From Halocaridina rubra (taxonomy: Eukaryota > Arthropoda > Malacostraca > Decapoda > Atyidae): 64,000 nt of DNA. The DNA is taken from NCBI GenBank assembly GCA_037179515.1, contig JAXCGZ010021031.1, positions 28,871 through 92,870 on the forward strand, given 5' to 3'. The notes below the pieces were generated by a model, which did no database searches, was not told where the DNA came from, and worked only from the letters and a program-made list of their open reading frames with translations. Numbering within the stretch: position 1 is the stretch's first letter; each line of letters starts with the position of its first letter. Of the stretch, positions 49,365-63,013 are shown piece by piece. The position numbers were made by a program, and so were the translations under genes.

Positions 49365-52300
49365 ATTTAGTACAGTATTGAAAGGATGTAGAATTTCATT
49401 CTTCACTGTTTATGGCTGCGGACAAAAACACTATGTGTAGATGCCAGGTGTCATCTGATTTCCATGCTGGCAGACGAAATTCTACAATACGGCATCACTC
49501 GTTCACACATTCTTAAAGTTAATTAAATATATTGGATCACTGATACATCCATGTTCTTGGGCCATTTATTGACACAGTGACTTTACAAATGCATTCATTA
49601 TATAAACAGGAATGTTCCGTCCATGTAAGGAAGATAGGTTTTGCCTTTGCTATCTCATATACCAAAGGTCCTAATTGAAATTAATTCAAGCAAAATATAC
49701 AATGTTACTTTCTGTAATGTAACAGCCTATATAGCTCTAAATGGCACAATCAAATATTAAAGATAACAGAGGAATTTTATTATTTTTGAAAATTTCAAGG
49801 AAAAATATAGTATCTAAATTGTAATCACCTATGTAAGTCTAAACAACATGATAAATCTTAAAAGGATAACAAGGGACTTTTTATTACTTTTTAACACAAA
49901 CAAGTGAAGATATTTCGAATCTGTGTTTCAAGAATATATTATAATTTTTAATGTAGGACTTTAAGTGAATATAAAGTACAGTAAACTTAATGCTCTGCAA
50001 GACCTTAAAAATAATATACAGTATTCAAACTGTAAAGTAATATCTGTTAGAAATTGAGTACACTTTGATATTAAAATCTTAGTGAGCTGTATACACTAAA
50101 ATCTGTTGGAGATTCATAAATAAATTAATAAATAATTGACTGAATAAAAAAATTAATAAATAATACCGTATAAATTAACTGAACTACTACTAAGTTCTGA
50201 GTTTTCTCATCATACCATCCATGATAAATGACATATCCTAATCTGTTAGCTAGATTTGTTAGCTTACCTGTTTTATGTGTCACTTTTAGTCCCTATTTGA
50301 ATGGGGATAGACACAGACCGGTTGGAGCAGGGGATGAAGGCTGGATGGCCTTTCTGCATTTCAAAGGAAGCAACTCAAGGGTATAAGGAAGTGAGGTTTT
50401 GGCATTGCTTGTCTCCCTCCATTATTTTCCCTTGTCACAGAAAAGTTAAGGATGGGCAAGGCTGGTACATTCATAGTACAGTGTACCTCTATTTTTTTTG
50501 TTCATTTGTGGCCATCTTGACAGTTTTATTGGTACATAATGTCTTCTTTTATTTGGGATAAAATTATTTTAATAAATAAAGATGACACGGCAAACAATTA
50601 TGAACATTCACCTCTAAATCTAGCCGACAGAAGAGAATAACGTCTCCATTCAAGGATTATCTATTAAAGACACTCATTATAGCTAACAAAACCTCAAAGC
50701 TTCATTCTAAAAGCATACTTCACACTCTTAATAACTTATTTTATAACAGAATTTCTCTTCATAAATAATCTTAAAGTGGGGGTGGCAATGCGTGCTTTGA
50801 CTTTGCCACCCCCTCACAAGGAAGATTGCAGCCAATGTATATGAAAAATTAATTGATATATGGAAAAAGCTGTAAGTTATAATCACACAATAATATAAAC
50901 AATAGAGCCTACGGAAGTATTTTATGTCAGAACACCTACGACTGATTTGGACTATAAGCCATAAAATATAACAAAATACAAAGTGATTTGCTTTTTAAGA
51001 TAGTCTCAAGCATCTCAGTGAACTCTGTATTTTAAAAGTATTGTGAAGAGATTCATATAACCAACAGCCAAGCATATTATTGTCTATTAGGATCTTCCTA
51101 AACTGGTATAGGAATCTGGGTCAGAGCTACCATTCTCTATTTCTCCTTTAAAAACGCAACATTTATATCTACCTAAAAAACATCGAGAGGAGTCTTAAAA
51201 GGTTAGAACACTGTACAAACTGTATGTAAGATAGAAGGAAAAATACATTGAACGCCGAGTCGTTGACTCGTTCACAAAACATCGTGTCGTAGATAAGCGT
51301 ATATTACATCATCTGCAGTATCATGGCAAGCACAGTATTATATATAACATCCATTTACAATAGGATACATTCAGTATTAATGAGATAGTTACTTTTTATC
51401 TACATATACTACTAGAATATCTTATTATTTTAGGTATCTATAACATTTCTTTAAACTAATAGTGTTTTAACTATTTGTTTTAGTGTTTCATATATCTTTA
51501 CTGTCTATCAAAAGATATGTCATGTTTTCCCTTTAATATGTGTATCGACGATGCCTCATTATATCTATTTTGTTGTTTGGCATTTTGTGTCACTATTAAT
51601 CCCCATTATGGGAGTGGACATTCGACATCTTCAAGCCGGGAAATTTAAGCTGGATGCCTTTCTTAATGCCTCGCAGTGGGCTTGATTGCGCATCTGTCAC
51701 TTTTTGAGTCAATTGCTCTGACCACTGCTCTACAGAAATCCCCCTCCTTATAACTGCCGGGAGGTCTCAGACTTACAACATGACCAACTTATGACGACCT
51801 GGACATACGACAGTCACCAGGATACGGAATATGTATTGATTTTTTAGAAAAAACGAAAATATAGCTGGCTAAGTTGGAAATACAGTATGTATAACGTCTT
51901 CTTAGATGATATTTAGTTATATCACTTCTGGCAAAAATGTTTGCTTTTATAGAAATACATCATCTAAGTTCTATTAACTCACCCTGCTTTTGAAAACAGA
52001 CACTTTTCACAGTAATTTATGTACATCCCTCCATTTACTAGTTTTTCTTATCCTATAACTCTGACTTTACATATGCAGTATAATAAAAATTTAGTTTTTA
52101 TTATATTGTAACCTAGTCCAGTTTCCAAAACCATCAATTTTCACTACATTAAACATATGTAATACCATCCACGATATCATATCATACACCTTTTCTTACT
52201 CAAATATTTCCAACTTTCCATATATAAAATATGAGTTTTTAATATGCAACATAATATCAACCGAGTAAAAAAAAGACAGGTGTTTAAGACGTTACATAAA

Positions 52301-55300
52301 TTTACCTTAGTTCCCAAAAAGTATGAAAGTCCATGACATTGTGTATTTAAAAATGCAGCAATTGTCAATCAGCCACACATAAAACTACCAAAGTATGAAG
52401 AATATTAAATGATTGAGTAACAACAGTGGAAGTACTCTAGTTCTTATTAAAAGTACCTGAAACTGCCCACGGGTCTAAAGCCATGCGTAGCAGCATTAGT
52501 ACGTAATTAACCTGACTAGAAAGTAAGAGTTTATACGTAACAGCAATTACTGATCAAACATACACGGTTATTGTATTATACATCATTAAAGAAATAACAG
52601 TCCATTCTCTCATTCTTAATACATACACATCCTATCACATGTATTTGAATTAAATAATCTGTAATACTACTGAGATCACTTGTAGATTGGAAACTGCAAC
52701 ATACTCATTTGTCGAAATATGTAATACTGTATTATAGTAATAAACTGATAGTTCAGATAGTTCAACGCATGTCAAGTCATTTTATCTAGGCATCAATCAC
52801 TCTGATTGTACAGACGTGTAACAAGCAGTGCAAGAAGGTCAGGTCAGATTGTGAAAGTATTTGTTGCATTTGATGTGTCAGTTAAAGTTTGGTTTTTACT
52901 TTGATCAAGGGTATAGCTAGTCTGAAATGAGGTGGGTATATACTGTGTGCATACCGTTTTGTGTGTAATAATTAGCTGCCATCCGAATGGGGATGACGCA
53001 CATTTTGAAGCTAGGGGTATAAAGTATGGTTCCCTTTTTTAATGCCTCACAGCAGGATCGAGCTCACATATATCAAGTTTGTCACTTTACAGTGTGCACT
53101 ATCTACCACTGATCTACCACAACCTACAACAAATTATAATATTGAGATCGGAATTTATATGCCCCGAATTGGAATCGAACCCACATTAAGTTGCCTCTCG
53201 AGTCGCTCATTCTACCAGTGAGTTACTGCAGCCCCTCACCAAGTTTGTTAAATACTGTACAGTACTTATATCTATTTTTCAAATAACATGTATATGTTGC
53301 AGTTTCATGAGGAAAAAAATTGTTTTAACCAGCAGAGCAAATATCAAATATATTTTCTGCCACATCTGTTAACTGGCAATTACAGTATATACATATAACA
53401 GAGAATGACAGTAACAATAAATAGTACAAAATAATATATTAAACACATGTTGATTAGTCAAACACCTGTTCATCATTTTAAGAAATTACTAATACCATTT
53501 ACCAGAGGGAGTGATCCTACACTCATATCATTCGTAGGTAATCAGAAAGAATCTTCAATTAACCTACCTCAAAAATAATTTAATATGTCTTTTACATAAT
53601 TCTACATATTTCTGTTCATACTATCTACAATTACATTCTTGGTGTACTACTACTACCATACTATCATGCAATTATTATTGTCCATATTTACCCTAATTTA
53701 TTTTCCATGTAACCAAAATATGACCATGCCCAGCTGTGCCCCCTCAGAAGACAGCGCATTCAAAACGACTCTTATATCTACATATGATGAGTGTAAACTA
53801 TCAGATAAATATCCACAAATATATAGATTACACTTATGCACTATATGTGTGGATACGTCAATGTAAATTTTATAAAAACTTCCTCTGCACAGCAACACAG
53901 AATGCGTTATATCACTTCTGAAAGATAAAGGAAAGTACAGTATTTATATGCAGAATGGGGTGATGAGTCGATGCAGTTTGGGCATTGACACTCGAAATGG
54001 ATTCAGTGCCCAACCCGTCGGCACCAAATCTGATACGACGACATGTACCAATCCCATTCATTCACAACCCATATCTCTGTACTCATTGTTTAATAGTATT
54101 TTCGTTTTAATCTCCGCCTGAATCAATTAATTCCTCCCTTTTGTTCTATGTTACCCATTGATAAGAAGGTCCTGTCATTTTCTATAATAAAGCAAAAGAG
54201 AACTATATTGTATGCAGAAGAGACAGCTCTATACTATGGAATAGCTTTATACTGACACCACTTTTAATAAATACAAACTCACTGATTATGTGCTCTTTTA
54301 AGCTTATCGGGAAAAATGTATATTTATCCACCTCACTATAAAGGTAAAATGTGAAAAATGTAAATATTAATTTACCTGGAATTACACTATCTCAGCATCA
54401 GACATTTTCCCACTCACAATATAACCAAGACATTAGTGAATGAAACACTATCCTCATATGCCCTAATTTGGAACATAACTTATAGGAATTGGCTAGTGGG
54501 GACCTGGATTCCCTCTGATCCAATATAATACTTCTATCTGAATTACAACCAAATCTGTAAAAAGGAATGGATGATAAAGTGATGCATATTCTCTATTTGC
54601 AATAATAAAGATACGACCGAAACAAATACTGTACTACCTTTTTACGCACTATCTTACAACATAACTAAAATGTACTGGGTATTGGGGCCACTTCATTCAC
54701 TCCCTTCCTATGTGTACTTCCTTTTGAATCACAAACAACTTGTCCTCTATTGGCTATAACCAATATCAAAGTGAAACGAACACTACCTTCGTATGTCTTG
54801 TGTCATACGACAAACTAATAGGGACTGGGCAGTTGAACATAATAACACAGAATTAAAACTATGATCCCCTCGTTTTGCTTTTTGAATTCTAAGTATTAGT
54901 TACTTTGTAGCTTTGACTATATTTCTAACTCAATATGGCTGACCTCACTTGGATTTAATAAGCCTCTCAGACACTGAAATTGAGAAGCTCCTGACGATAC
55001 AAAAATAACAATAGAGAATAAAGACTGTGATACCCTTTTTTTCCTCTTTGAATTTTAATAAAACTTTGATCTCCATTTGCGTTTTTTAATTTCTAAGTGT
55101 ATGTCACTTTGGACTTGAACTATGTTTCTAATTCAAAATATATGATGTTTAAGTATCCCAAGATCTGTCTTACTACTGTGGAAAAACAGTGATCATATAA
55201 ATAAATATAAAATAAATAAATTGAATGCAAGACAAATAAAGAAAGTTCGACTAAAACTTTACAGAAGTATGGAGATTATCACTACCTGAAGTCCTCATCT

Positions 55301-55580
55301 TTACACGCATAGTTTCACTGGGTAAGTTATTTTCCGTATTAAAAAATGAAAATAGCTGCTTGGGAAATTTTTTCAGACTGTGCATATAAAGTTATCTAAA
55401 ATGGATAACAAAGTGGGTGATATTTTCCTCTCTTTCTTGTGACTTCAGTGATGTGTTTATTCATGAATGTATTCAATATTACAATGAATAATCTCACATT
55501 CAAATTATTATTTGTGTATATGAATAAAATGTATAACTGCCTCTGGCTAGGATCAGCTTTCACAGCATACTGACAATCAG
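49365..55580. other. Gene-poor stretch
   Basis: No ORF or splice pattern I can support. It holds SINE-1 copies on minus at 50270-50350 (partial), 51574-51745, 52955-53125 and 53158-53235 (head only), a SINE-4 scrap at 50789-50840, and otherwise unique AT-rich sequence. Confidence 0.5.
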
Positions 55581-55584
55581 CGCC

Positions 55585-55765
55585 TCATGGCGGAGGATCC
55601 TTATCTACTGACCCTGTGGTTGACCCAAGTAGGGTGGTGGGGGACTGTGCACCTCTTTATCCCCGAGGAGCTAAGAGGAGTGATAGAGGTATATTGGCTT
55701 CAGGCCAATGCGTGTGGCTTGACTTGGCCACCCCCTTACATTGGAAATTGCCGTCAAAGTATATG
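55585..55765 (+). repeat. SINE-4 copy
   Basis: 'ccttatctactgaccctgtg', 'gaggtatattggcttcaggc', 'gacttggccacccccttaca'. Confidence 0.7.
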
Positions 55766-55884
55766 AAGTAGATCAGGAGTTTATATCTGTCCTACTACTG
55801 AGAGACTAAAAACTATAACTGTCAGAGAATTATTTATAGGTCTTTTAGACTATTAAGCATAGTCAAGTTGGTAACTCTGAATGT

Positions 55885-56225
55885 ACACTGATGGACTATC
55901 AGTGCTGTGGGTTCAAATTCTGGTCAAGGGCACCTGTGAATATCATGTTCTAGTAAAGACAGAACTGGTTAGAACCTTATTCAATCTGACCTAACACAGA
56001 TGGAGGGAAAGGGACTGTCAGTGTCCTGTGGGATCGAATTCTGGCCATGGGCACCTTGGAATATCATGTTCTAGGGAGAGTTACAAGCTTACTCAATCTG
56101 GCCTATTAGAAAAAACCCAGATGGAGAGAAAGGGACTGTAAGTGTGCTGTGGTCTACAATTCTGGGTCTAGGGCATCTACTCAATCTGACCTAATATAAA
56201 AATAACAGAGATGGAGTGAAAAGGT
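55885..56225. repeat. Tandem repeat of about 115 bases, three units
   Basis: Each unit has 'gctgtgggttcaaattctgg', 'ggcacctgtgaatatcatgt' and 'gaaagggactgt'; the third lacks the middle. Confidence 0.75.
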
Positions 56226-57027
56226 ATTCATATAATCGTTTAGAAGAGGTCATGTTAGCCTTGAGAGGGACATGAACAGCTGGGCTGAGGTAAACATGGT
56301 TGCAGTTCTGCAGTTTTATGGATCGGATCACACGCGGATGGAATGTTGAGTTTGAAGAAGCTCCTCCGGGCAGCATGATCCTGTGTCGGAGAAAGAGTCG
56401 ATAAAGAATATGAGTCAAAATAAAGGAATTTTAATAATATTCTTGTGAGGAGGTAAGTTTATTAAACACCATATATCAGTGAGGGGAGGGGCAAGAATAC
56501 CTCCTCCGTGTTCTCCTGTGTGTCGTAAAAGTCGACTAAATGAGCCATAGAAAGGGGACTGGGAATCACCCCCTATTTGTTTTCCTCTTATGAAGAGTCA
56601 GGCTTTTTGCTTTGACTCAGCCACCCACCTTAAAAGGGGATTACATATTTTTAAAGTAGTAAATAAAAAATATTAAAAGGATCCAACAACAAAAATTTTA
56701 GCTGCCATCTAAAAGAAAAATTGTTCCTTTAACCTTCAGTGATCCTTGTTTTGCAAATGGTAAGAATAAATCTTCTATGTGGAACAATACTCTCCATTTC
56801 ATAGTTCAAGAAAACAGTACTATAGTTTAATATGGACTGCTAAGGTGGAGACATGTTTTTTTGTTTTGTGCAATTATAAATATATCCTAGTGGTGGAACG
56901 GGTCATGGTTGATCCATAGGAAAGTTTAGTCAATGATTTATGGCAAAACTGCAGATAAAACTAGCAACTATAAACAAATGCAAATTCTCCATACATCGCT
57001 TGAATTAGTTTGAACAGTGATGGGTTA

Positions 57028-57175
57028 TACGCCTCAGACAACCTTTTCCATTATGGGCTAGGACAGTGCCTTCTTTTGAGTGAATGTCCTTTCTAATCTC
57101 AGACTGCGGTGGGCCGCCAATCCTCGACCTTGCGAATCAAAGTCGAGAGCATTGCCACCATACCACAGTGACCAC
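57028..57175 (-). repeat. SINE-2 copy
   Basis: 'gactgcggtgggccgccaat', 'gcgaatcaaagtcgagagca', head 'ataccacagtgacc' at right. Confidence 0.7.
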
Positions 57176-57548
57176 AAACTGGTACTGAATAGTCCACATT
57201 TAATTCAAATCTGCTACATAGGTTTCTACAATGATCATATAAAGAAGTTATCACATGTGCAAATATGAAATATAATTGCCAAATGGGAAGATTGGGCAAT
57301 GCCTTTTGGACGCTGATGCTTGTGTGTGGCAAATTTGGCCCATCTAGGTTATCTTAACTTAGTTTAGCTTAGCTTAGGTTTTCAAATTATAAAAATCTTT
57401 TTAACACCTGCCAAATGGGTTGCTGCCAAACTGGGTTTAGCACCCACACAGCCTGTGCCAAAACAGCAGCCCTGAAACGTTCCACACCCATAATATTACC
57501 CATTGCCTATATTCGAACCTATGACTTATCACCTAACTCTTACCTGTG

Positions 57549-57677
57549 TTAGCCTTCAGATAGAGGAGGGGTGACCCATCCATACTTTTCGTGAGTTTTG
57601 ACTAGTGACCGGAAGGCTGATTCCGCTGATTTCTTATTAAATTCTTTCGGGGCCTTGTGCTTGCGGGATATCCGGCC
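57549..57677 (-). CDS. Possible terminal coding exon, unrecognised
   Basis: After acceptor 'ttttcttccag', 42 codons read openly to TAA, ending EKYGWVTPPLSEG; composition is mixed and lysine-rich (RKHKAPKEFNKK). A strong donor CAG|GTAAGA follows 3 bases after the stop, so the stop would be in a penultimate exon. No partner exon was found, so it may be chance. Confidence 0.3.
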   Translation of the reverse strand, partial: GRISRKHKAPKEFNKKSAESAFRSLVKTHEKYGWVTPPLSEG

Positions 57678-57713
57678 CTGGAAGAAAACAGCAGCATTAC
57701 ATACAATGATACA

Positions 57714-57878
57714 TTGAGGATCGGTAATACAGTAGATCGAGCAATTGACTTAGGAAGTGACAAACTCACACACAAGCCCACCTCAGGGTGTTTGGAAGGG
57801 TATGTAGCCTTAATTCCCTAGCTCCAACTTGTCTGTGTCCACCCTCACAATGGGGATTAACTGTAACTCATAAAACGA
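57714..57878 (+). repeat. SINE-1 copy
   Basis: Head 'taatacagtagatcgagcaa', body 'ccttaattccctagctccaa', tail 'gtaactcataaaacg'. Confidence 0.75.
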
Positions 57879-57965
57879 AAAAGTATACTGATATATCATT
57901 ATAAAGAAATGTAGTATATAACAGCCAGCAGACAATAAGAAAAAACTAAAACAGTTTGATTTTCC

Positions 57966-58083
57966 AATTCATTCTTTCAGTGATAACTTAAATGCATGTT
58001 TGACTTCATATTAATTCTTTCAGTGATAACTCAAATGCATGTTTGACTTCCAAGTCATTCTTTCAGGGATATCTCAAATGCAT
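57966..58083. repeat. 48-base tandem repeat, three units
   Basis: 'attctttcagtgataactYa aatgcatgtttgacttc' repeated; third unit cut short. Confidence 0.75.
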
Positions 58084-58261
58084 GGTTCAAAACAACCACG
58101 TGATTTATTCTTACTATTCAACTCTAACAATTGAAAAGGATTGATAAATGTATTATTGAACAGGGATTCTAATGCCCACATCCCTTTCTCCTTCCTGTAT
58201 CTCTCCAATCTTTATTTCATAGGCATGGATACTGCAGGGCAGGTTGTTATGCCTTTATTGT

Positions 58262-58440
58262 TTTACATGTCACTACATTTTAGGTGTGCCTTAATCCCCA
58301 TCATGGGGGTGGACACAGACAAGTTTGGATAATGGGGAGGTATGGCTGGGTGCCCTTTCTAACACTTTGGTGGGCTCGATCATGGTTCTCTCACCTCCAA
58401 AGTCCAGCACTCTGACTGCTAAGCTAACATAGTCAAAGCT
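58262..58440 (-). repeat. SINE-1 copy
   Basis: Reversed: 'catgggggtggacacagaca', 'ggctgggtgccctttctaac', head 'actgctaagctaacatag'. Confidence 0.75.
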
Positions 58441-59035
58441 CGTGAAGATACTCTTCAAATAGATTCCAACACCTCTAATGGAGTACTCAACAAGCCTGCT
58501 ACCACCTGACTGATGTTAATACATTCATTCTCTTATCCTAAATGATTCTGGGCATGAGAAGCACTACGAAACCCCTTAGGAAGCAGAATATGGGATTTCC
58601 TGCGTCGGGAACCAGGTGCAACACCCACTGACTAAAGGCTGGTACGTAATATATACAGTACGGAAGCCCATCATGAACAACATATAGAAAGCAAAACTAT
58701 ATTTCGGGTCCTAACAGGAACCCTTCTCATGCATATTTAATGCTGTATGTTAACATTTTGTGCTTACTTATATATACTGTATATATACACTCGTATATAG
58801 CCAAGGCTATCTTAGCACCACCAGGAATACACTGAGATGCAGTAAATTAAGGTAAGGCCATCTTAATTCTGGTTAGGTATGAGTGATTTTGGACAATCCT
58901 AAACGTATCTAACAACACAACGTATATCCTTCATTTATACTACCGTCCCATCCCACCTAAGGTAGTAATACTATGCTAGCCAGTGGGCCAATTTTGAATA
59001 TTAGTAATCAATATTACAAAAACTGATACCTGCAG

Positions 59036-59037
<2 letters not shown>

Positions 59038-59119
<82 letters not shown>

Positions 59120-59163
59120 CTTGATCCTTGATTAAAAAGAAAGGTTAAATGTACCTTAGTTAA

Positions 59164-59228
<65 letters not shown>
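59038..59228. repeat. (AG)n and (TC)n facing each other
   Basis: (AG)39 at 59038-59116, 52 bases of unique sequence, (TC)30 at 59169-59228: an inverted pair of simple repeats. Confidence 0.95.
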
Positions 59229-59230
<2 letters not shown>

Positions 59231-59624
59231 ATTCTCAGGGAACTTCAAGAGCCAAGAGAGGAATTGAGGGAAAAAAGATGTGAAATTTTAACTTGGCTTT
59301 TGCCACGCTGTTGTCCTCATTAAGGAGTAATTGGACGACTTTGAGAACTTCAAGAATCCCTCTTAAACCAACCCATTTTAGACCATTTTTATATTATGCC
59401 AGGCTCAAAGGGAAGAGATTATGCCATCAGCTGTATATGTTTGTTTAAAAGTATACAACTTTTACTAGTATACAGTTATGGGGTTCTGAGTTTACGCAAT
59501 ATCTTATATGGTCTTTATATATTTTTATTGTTTATCTGTGTACAGGTTTTACAAGTATACAGTTTTGGGTCTCTGTTTACATGGTTGGTTATACAGTCTT
59601 TATTTTTTTTTCTTTTTTTGTGTC

Positions 59625-59835
59625 TGGGGCTGGTAATATACTGGCCGTAGGTTTGCTCCTGACCAGAGGTTGGATTAGCTTTCCTTGCCTCATGGGATTT
59701 GGTCATTTCAAATAGGTTTACCTGAGATCATTGGATCCACGTCACTGGAGAGGGGGGCTTGGTAGGTATATAGTCAGGCCCTAATGATATCACTGTCCCT
59801 TGTCTCTACTTTTCATTAGAAACCTTAAAACTTTA
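59625..59835 (+). repeat. SINE-3 copy
   Basis: 'gctggtaatatactggccgt', 'tcctgaccagaggttggatt', 'tatatagtcaggccctaatg'. Confidence 0.65.
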
Positions 59836-60015
59836 AGAGCAGAGACATACGACTGCAAACCCAAGTACTTAGGTCTCTAAATGTGTGTAGTTGCTGGTAG
59901 AATCTTTACTATTTCCATCCTTTCTGCTCGAGAAGAGGCGAGGCATTCAAGGAGATTCTAGAAGGAAAACTGAAACTAGAATCTTAATAATGTGGTTACC
60001 GAATGTAAGTGGTTG

Positions 60016-60019
<4 letters not shown>

Positions 60020-60109
<90 letters not shown>
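60020..60109. repeat. (GA)n microsatellite
   Basis: About 45 uninterrupted GA units. Confidence 0.95.
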
Positions 60110-60110
<1 letters not shown>

Positions 60111-60575
60111 AATCGGGAGGGTTACGGTAGTATGTTTATGATAAGAAAGATGGATGTGTTAGCTCTAAGTGAAACAACGGTAAATGGAGTGTGCTTTGAC
60201 TCAGCCAGCCTTCATACATGGGACACTGTGGCCTATGAATATTGATACTGTACATAGATATAATCTCGGGCACGAAAAACAGGTTAATTTTATCTAATTG
60301 TGGTCATAGAAAAGAGCCTCATGCCCGTAATTCCCCGTCTCCTTGCTAGATTACGTTTTTTTTTTATAATTTTAAATTTTCAGGCACAGGAGAATGAGGT
60401 TATTTTTATCTACTTATGGTGACGGTAATGAGCCTCATGATCGTAACTCCCCGTCACCTGGCTAGATATTTTTCTTTTCAAATTCTAATATGCCCGGGCC
60501 AGGAAGAAGGAGATAGCGTCATCAGCGATATTACATTTATATTATCATCAGTTCATTTCCATACGTTGAGTGGCC

Positions 60576-61260
<685 letters not shown>

Positions 61261-61399
61261 ATTATTATTATAATGAAGAAGAAGAAGAAAAGAAAGTTCT
61301 CTATAAGGGGAAAATGCCTCTTAAATATACCATGAGCTTCTGGTAAAAAATGACTCCTAGATCTTTTCCTATTGCATCTAGTGCCACGAGCGGCGTGTT

Positions 61400-62045
61400 T
61401 TCGCGCATTACAAGTCTTTTTTTGAGGTTCCCGAAGTCAGGAAACACGACAGAATCAATCAAACAATTACTAATTATCGCAAATTTATCTGTACGCGCAT
61501 TTTGATATCGCTTTATCGCTAAAATTTCTACACGCGAAGATCGAGATCAGTTATATTCCGGTTTTACGTCACGGACTCCCTTTTCTACCAAGGGCTAGGA
61601 CGGTTGCCTTCTTGCGAAGGCCTTGTTTTGGCAGATGTAATCGTTACCCTGAGTGCATGCCCTTGCTAACCTCAGACCGTGATGGAGCGTGAACTCTCGA
61701 CCTGACGCCTCAGAGTCGCGGACGCTACCGCTTAGATCAGTTATATTACCGTTAATTTTGGTTCAAGTGAATTGTGAGATCGGTTGTCGCAAAATTATCT
61801 GCAAGCGAAAAAAGTGATCGGTTATCGTTAAATTATCTGCATGTGAACTTTGAAATCGGATATCACTAAATTATCTACAGGCGAAAAAAAAACGATCGTT
61901 TATCGCTAAATTATCTGCATGTGAACTTTGAGATCGGATATCGCTAAATTATTTGCACGCGAAAAAAAGTGATTGGTTATCGCTAAATTATCTGCATGTG
62001 AACTTTGAGATCGGATATCACTAAATTATCTACCCGCAAAATAGG
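61400..62045. repeat. 77-base tandem array of 'atcgctaaattatctgc' units
   Basis: Two alternating half-units of about 38 bases ('gcatgtgaactttgagatcg' and 'gcacgcgaaaaaaagtgatc') make a higher-order period of 76-78 (61841, 61919, 61995). The array is split by the SINE-2 at 61558. Confidence 0.8.
61558..61733 (-). repeat. SINE-2 copy with 14-base target duplication
   Basis: Flanked by 'agatcagttatatt' at 61544-61557 and 61734-61747, inside the 77-base array. 5' end slightly truncated ('aagcggtagcg'). Confidence 0.9.
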
Positions 62046-62374
62046 AGTAAATTGGTACTATTTTTACGAAATTATTTGCTTGCGAAATATAGTCTAAATT
62101 GAGAGAATTTTGAATAGAAACGTCGGATCAATCGCAGAATAAGCACTTGATGTACCTCAATCCTAGATGAAGTATCTTCGTTCAAAATCTATCGTTTGGT
62201 TAAGTTAGGTTAGCTTAACCTAACCTAACCTAAGTTTAAAACATTTTTGTTAGTACACATTCCTGCATGCAACTCAATCTCAAATTAGGCGCCTGACATT
62301 CATCTCAATCCCAAATAAAGCACCTAAGAGCTACATCAGGTGCCTATCCTGTGATTTATCCAAAATAACCAGCG

Positions 62375-62680
62375 ACTGCTTCCTTCCATCTACCTCCAGA
62401 CTCTGGAACTCTCTTCCTCCTTCTGTCTTTCCTAATTCTTATGACCTTTCATCCTTCAAAAAGCAGATCTATCGTCATCTCAGAGCCTAGTCCTCCATAT
62501 CTCTGGGTCCTCTGTACTTTGATTGGTTTTTTTTTCTGTCTGTCGTTTTCCTTTGTGTGACATTGCCTCATCTCTGCCTTGTCCTTAACCTTTTTCTTTT
62601 CCTTCTTCTAGGTATTTTCTCGTGCCCGGGCCTTTATTGATGAGGGTAGTTTCTGCCTGTCCCGGTGTCACACTCATTAA
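62375..62680 (+). pseudogene. LINE ORF2 3' end and 3' UTR
   Basis: Reads TSRLWNSLPPSVFPNSYDLS, then SSFKKQIYRHLRA and stop: the typical C-terminus of a CR1/Jockey-type LINE ORF2. 3' UTR ends 'gcctgtcccggtgtcacac', then (AT)n. Confidence 0.75.
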
Positions 62681-62691
62681 TATATATATAT

Positions 62692-62764
<73 letters not shown>

Positions 62765-62766
62765 TA
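62680..62766. repeat. (AT)n microsatellite
   Basis: Two AT runs separated by small AAT slips, at the LINE 3' end. Confidence 0.9.
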
Positions 62767-62973
62767 TGCCAGAAATACACAATCTCAGATATAAGGAGAG
62801 GCTGAGGGAATTAGACTTACCATCACTCGTAGACAGAAGAATGAGGGGGGGGATATGGTGACAGTTTTTAAATTCATTCATGTTATGACAGAGTGGATAG
62901 GGATCGATATTTTGATATGGCTGCCTCTAGAACTAGAGGTCAGTGCTTTTTATTATTATTATTATTATTATTA

Positions 62974-63013
<40 letters not shown>

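Noticed and set aside
50301..50561. ORF downstream of gene C
   Set aside because: Begins inside a reversed SINE-1 tail and continues into AT-rich sequence; no coding signature.
56191..56418. Minus-strand open frame of 75 codons near an acceptor 'ctccgacacag'
   Set aside because: Two overlapping frames are open here and neither resembles a known protein; no donor or partner exon found.
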